DNA of 64,000 nt from Candidatus Rhodoferax bjergmarkensis (GTDB lineage: Bacteria > Pseudomonadota > Gammaproteobacteria > Burkholderiales > Burkholderiaceae_C): contig JADJFX010000036.1 in NCBI GenBank assembly GCA_016708345.1, forward strand, positions 124,001-188,000. The letters are read 5' to 3'. The position numbers were made by a program, and so were the translations under genes. Positions 60,920-64,000 of the stretch are shown one piece after another. The notes beneath the pieces are model-generated. The model was not told the origin of the DNA, did no database searches, and saw only the letters and a list, made by a program, of their open reading frames with translations. Positions within the stretch are counted from its first letter, which is position 1, and the number at the start of each line of letters is the position of its first letter.

Positions 60920-63676
60920 ATGAGTGAATCCATGTCGCCTTCACTGCCCCACAGCAGATCAGTGCCTGATACGGCAGCGACATTGGCGCTCAACCAGACC
61001 AAGTTCCATCCCCTTTTGTCCAGCCATGGGGGGGTACGCAGGCAGCAGCTCGTATCAACGCTGGAACAGGCCACTGATGCCCATCTGGTGCTGCTGTTGG
61101 CACCCGCAGGCTATGGCAAAACAACCTTGATGGGGCAGTTGATGGAGAGCATCCTGCACAAAGGCGGTTTAGCGAGCTGGTTGCGCCTGGATGAAACCGA
61201 CAACGACCCCGCACGGCTCATGTGTTACCTCTATGGTGCGCTTCGTGGCTGGATGGAAGCCGTTTTGGGCCCCGCCCAGGTGCAGGCTTTCCTCGCCTCC
61301 GACGACTGGATGTCTTTGTTGGACCAGATTGGCCCCAACAGCCCGCCCCACACCTTGTTTCTGGATGAATTTGAAAAACTCACCACGGCACCTTCGCTGC
61401 GCGTTGTCAAGCTGTTGATAGACCGACTGCCGCGAACCGTGAGGCTGGTGATCAGCAGCCGTGAAAAACCGGCGCTTGGCCTGGAGCGCTACCGTGTGCG
61501 TGGCGAATTGCGCGAATTGACGGCCAATGATTTGCGATTTGACAATCAAGAGACGCAGCAGTTCTTTACCACCCGCATGAAAGCGACGGTGCCCACACAT
61601 GTGATTGCAAAAATTCAATCCATCACCGAGGGCTGGCCCGCTGCCCTGCAATTGACAGCCCTGGCCGCGCATTCAGAAAAAGAGCTAGAGCGCTACGCCA
61701 GCAGTTTGTCGGGCAGCCTGGCGCACATTGCGGACTATCTGGCCGAAGACGTTTTGCAGGCGCAAACGCCCGAGGTTCGAACCTTCTTGCTTCAAACCTG
61801 CGGTTTTTCGCGCTTATGCACCGCCGTTTGCAATGCTGCCACAGGCCGTACGGACAGCCAGCGCATGTTGCAATACCTGGAGCGGCACGGCTTGTTTACC
61901 ACGCCGCTCGACACCAGCCACACCTGGTACCGCTACCACCCCTTGTTTGCCGAGTTTTTACAAACCCAGCAGGTGCAGGCTTTGCCACAAGAGCAAATTG
62001 TGGCCACCCACCGGGGGGCTGCGCGCTGGTTTGCCCGCCATGGCACAGCGGTAGAAGCGGTTGATTTGTGGTTGCTCGCGGGTGACAGCGACGCCGCCAT
62101 CCGCGAAATGGCTTCCTGCGCACGTGAACTGGTCATGCAAGCCCAATTTGGAACCCTCTTGCGCTGGATTGAGCGGCTCGATGAAAGTGCCCTGGCCCAG
62201 GCAGGCCCTGAGTTGCCATTGGCTGCAGCCTGGGCTTGCGGCTTTGCTGGTGAACCCCGGGCTGCCATGCGCTGGCTGGCACAACTCAAACCGGTGCTTC
62301 AGGCAAACAGCGAGCCCAGTGCGTTGTATGACGAACTGATGGCGCTTGAATCGGTACTGATCACCATGGGTGGCGATACGCGCTCCGCGCTGGCCAGCGG
62401 CCTGGCCCACTGGCAGCGGGTGAGCCAGGGAAGCCGCTTTGCCGCCGGTGCACTGGCCAATGTCATCTCTTACTCGCTCATGCTCGAAGGCGACTTTGAA
62501 CGCGCCCGTATCTTTTCCAACGAAGCGCGCTTGTGCAACGAAGAAATAGGCAGTGCGCTGGGCCTGGGTTATGCGTTGTCCGTGTCCGGCCTGATTGAAG
62601 CCGTCCAAGGCAATTTGAACAAGGCGCTGGAGCAGGTCAACGAAGTTGACAAGATGACGGCCATGCAATCGCGTCAGCCGTGGTTTGAAACCACGCACGT
62701 CAAAATGACCTCGCTCGGTCTGATTGCTGCTGTGTGGTACGAACAGGACCGCCTGGATGAAGTCGATGAACTGCTGCAGCGCTACTTGCCGCTGGTGATG
62801 CATCAGCCCTCGCTGGACATGCAGCTGTTCAGCTACATCACCTACACGCGGCTGAAAATTGCCCAAGGTGATTTTGACGCTGCGCTCGACATCCTCAAGC
62901 GTGTCGATCTGAACAGCACCACCGGCTGGCAATTTGCCCGAGCCCAGCGCATTGTGGAATGGGAGCGGGTTCGGATCGAATTGCTCCAAGGCAAACTGGA
63001 GCAGGCCACCTTGCGGGCCGAACTATTGGAACGGACACAACTGGCGAGCGGGCAGCCGGTGGGCTACTCGTTTGTTGAAGAGCTGTGCGGGCGCGGTATT
63101 GAATCCATCCGGTTTGCCATTGCTCGGGGTCAGCCGCAGGCAGTCAAAGAACGGCTGGACACTGAAATTGCGCAGGCACAAACACAAGGCAGGCGCTGGC
63201 GGCTGCTCAAACTGCTGTTGCTGCGCACGCTGGCGATGGACGCGCAAGGTGAGCAAGAGGCTGCGCGGGCGGCACTGGCCCAGGCGCTGGCGCTGGGCTG
63301 GCGCATGGGTGCGCGCCGCAGCTTTGCCGAAGAAGGTCCGCGCATCGCGGCCCTGCTGGCCGAACTGCCGGTTCAATACCTGCAGCCCATGGAGTGCGCG
63401 CAAGACATTGCGAACTACTGGCGCGATTTGCGCGGGGAACGCCCAGCAGCAGTCAGCACACCCACAGAGCGCGGGCAAGCCAGCTTCAATGAACGTGAGC
63501 GCACCATTCTCAAATTGTTGGCGACCGGTATGGGCAATGAGCAGGTAGCCAGCGCTGTGTTCCTCTCGGTCAACACCGTCAAATGGCACATCCGGCGCAT
63601 TCTTGAAAAACTGGAAGCCCGCAACCGCAATGAGGCCGTGTTCATAGCGCGCCAGCTGGGGCTGATCGAAGCTTGA
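60920..63676 (+). CDS. MalT-type LuxR family transcriptional activator
   Basis: This 918-residue regulator is of the MalT/LAL group. The N-terminal ATPase has a P-loop LLLAPAGYGKTTLMGQL (about residues 59-75) and a Walker B-like HTLFLDEFEKL. A winged region and a long TPR-like helical array follow. The C-terminal LuxR helix-turn-helix is LLATGMGNEQVASAVFLSVN with TVKWHIRRILEKL. Such proteins are switched on by an inducer and ATP. It follows the alcohol/aldehyde oxidation genes on the same strand, whose regulation it may govern, but the effector is unknown. Confidence 0.9.
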   Translation: MSESMSPSLPHSRSVPDTAATLALNQTKFHPLLSSHGGVRRQQLVSTLEQATDAHLVLLLAPAGYGKTTLMGQLMESILHKGGLASWLRLDETDNDPARLMCYLYGALRGWMEAVLGPAQVQAFLASDDWMSLLDQIGPNSPPHTLFLDEFEKLTTAPSLRVVKLLIDRLPRTVRLVISSREKPALGLERYRVRGELRELTANDLRFDNQETQQFFTTRMKATVPTHVIAKIQSITEGWPAALQLTALAAHSEKELERYASSLSGSLAHIADYLAEDVLQAQTPEVRTFLLQTCGFSRLCTAVCNAATGRTDSQRMLQYLERHGLFTTPLDTSHTWYRYHPLFAEFLQTQQVQALPQEQIVATHRGAARWFARHGTAVEAVDLWLLAGDSDAAIREMASCARELVMQAQFGTLLRWIERLDESALAQAGPELPLAAAWACGFAGEPRAAMRWLAQLKPVLQANSEPSALYDELMALESVLITMGGDTRSALASGLAHWQRVSQGSRFAAGALANVISYSLMLEGDFERARIFSNEARLCNEEIGSALGLGYALSVSGLIEAVQGNLNKALEQVNEVDKMTAMQSRQPWFETTHVKMTSLGLIAAVWYEQDRLDEVDELLQRYLPLVMHQPSLDMQLFSYITYTRLKIAQGDFDAALDILKRVDLNSTTGWQFARAQRIVEWERVRIELLQGKLEQATLRAELLERTQLASGQPVGYSFVEELCGRGIESIRFAIARGQPQAVKERLDTEIAQAQTQGRRWRLLKLLLLRTLAMDAQGEQEAARAALAQALALGWRMGARRSFAEEGPRIAALLAELPVQYLQPMECAQDIANYWRDLRGERPAAVSTPTERGQASFNERERTILKLLATGMGNEQVASAVFLSVNTVKWHIRRILEKLEARNRNEAVFIARQLGLIEA

Positions 63677-63710
63677 CGGTGGGGTTTTTTAAGCCTGTGC
63701 ACTCAAAAAT

Positions 63711-63763
63711 GCTCCTGAATTAATAGCTGCTCGCGCAAGTAAGACGTGCGCAAGAGCACAATT
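63711..63763 (+). repeat. AGCTGC-family palindromic repeat
   Basis: CTCCTGAATTAATAGCTGCT then CGCGCAAGTAAGACGTGCGC, AAGAGCACAATTTGATGC, after the LuxR gene stop. Confidence 0.6.
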
Positions 63764-63796
63764 TGATGCATAAACTTGGTGTCTGGGCTGGAAGTT

Positions 63797-64000
63797 TCAG
63801 GTGCGCAGCGCCAGCCACTGCGCCAGCACGCGGCGCAAGTCTTTGATATTGACGGGCTTGGTCATGAACTCATTCATGCCGGCGGCGATGCAGTGGTCGC
63901 GGTCGGTTTCAAATGCACCCGCAGTCAAGGCGACGATGGGCAGGCTTGCTCGCTGCGTTTCAAGTTCCCATTGGCGAATTTGCCGGGTTGCCGTGATGCC
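63797..64000 (-). CDS. C-terminal part of a receiver-domain protein, probably hybrid kinase (5' end outside window)
   Basis: The minus frame from the window edge to a TGA at 63797-63799 gives the end of a CheY-like receiver: LPIVALTAGAFETDRDHCIAAG, MNEFMTKPVNIKDLRRVLAQ, with the conserved Thr in ALTA and Lys in TKP. The phospho-acceptor Asp lies outside. Such receivers at the end of a protein are common in hybrid histidine kinases. Confidence 0.85.
   Translation of the reverse strand, partial: GITATRQIRQWELETQRASLPIVALTAGAFETDRDHCIAAGMNEFMTKPVNIKDLRRVLAQWLALRT

Overview
The window looks like a chromosomal segment of a betaproteobacterium, most likely a Comamonadaceae member of the Rhodoferax/Polaromonas type. 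This is an inference from protein families, high GC, gene neighbourhoods and small dispersed palindromic repeats. Several landmarks suggest it lies near the replication origin: mnmG-rsmG-parA-parB, four parS sites (three perfect), and at about 60.5 kb three tandem AT-rich 13-mers followed by DnaA boxes, which I propose as a candidate oriC. I recognise no intact tRNA, rRNA, CRISPR array or complete insertion sequence.

Layout. 1-5.8 kb: the 5' part of a haem-binding DUF3365/PAS sensor (minus), then an RND efflux adaptor and pump; the pump has a one-base frameshift. 5.8-10.5 kb: a cob(I)alamin adenosyltransferase, a translationally coupled trio (double thioredoxin-fold GST-like protein and two ArsA/GET3-type ATPases), and an unusual MshEN-like membrane protein. 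10.5-13.2 kb: an aminoadipate-semialdehyde dehydrogenase/saccharopine dehydrogenase pair for lysine catabolism. 13.6-18.2 kb: a frameshifted radical SAM/SPASM protein and two divergent acyl-CoA dehydrogenases. 18.2-23 kb: two orphan periplasmic binding proteins and a CheA-like membrane kinase. 23.3-29.9 kb: rsmE, amgK, lptD, surA and rsmA. 29.9-41.2 kb: SPFH/SHOCT, DUF4178, DUF350, a membrane spermidine-synthase-like protein and a 2,012-residue alpha-2-macroglobulin. 41.5-45.2 kb: a block separating the macroglobulin from its usual partner pbpC. It holds a zinc-ribbon protein, a flavin/2Fe-2S reductase, a membrane cytochrome b-like protein, an octahaem cytochrome c, a broken cation transporter and a pRiA4b ORF-3-like protein. 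45.4-49.9 kb: pbpC, a HipA remnant, a degenerate HD-GYP protein and a membrane methyltransferase. 50-56.2 kb: parB, a hydrolase, parA, rsmG and mnmG. 56.4-63.7 kb: cheZ, an alcohol/aldehyde oxidation pair, the oriC candidate and a MalT-type LuxR regulator. The window ends in a receiver domain.

Three genes (RND pump, radical SAM, parA) each carry a single-base indel that removes the normal reading frame. Because parA and its P-loop are otherwise intact, uncorrected sequence errors are at least as likely as real pseudogenes.

Small repeats pervade the window. One AGCTGCTTGCGCA palindrome family recurs about ten times, sometimes inside genes where it encodes hydrophobic N-terminal or membrane segments. 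There is also a GCCCCGCCGGGCGAAAG family, two MITE-like elements (about 175 and 160 bp), and a promoter-plus-gene-start duplication upstream of the DUF4178 gene. The most interesting functional units are the reductase/cytochrome b/octahaem module, the GST-ArsA-ArsA operon, the SPFH-to-macroglobulin envelope cluster, and the candidate oriC.
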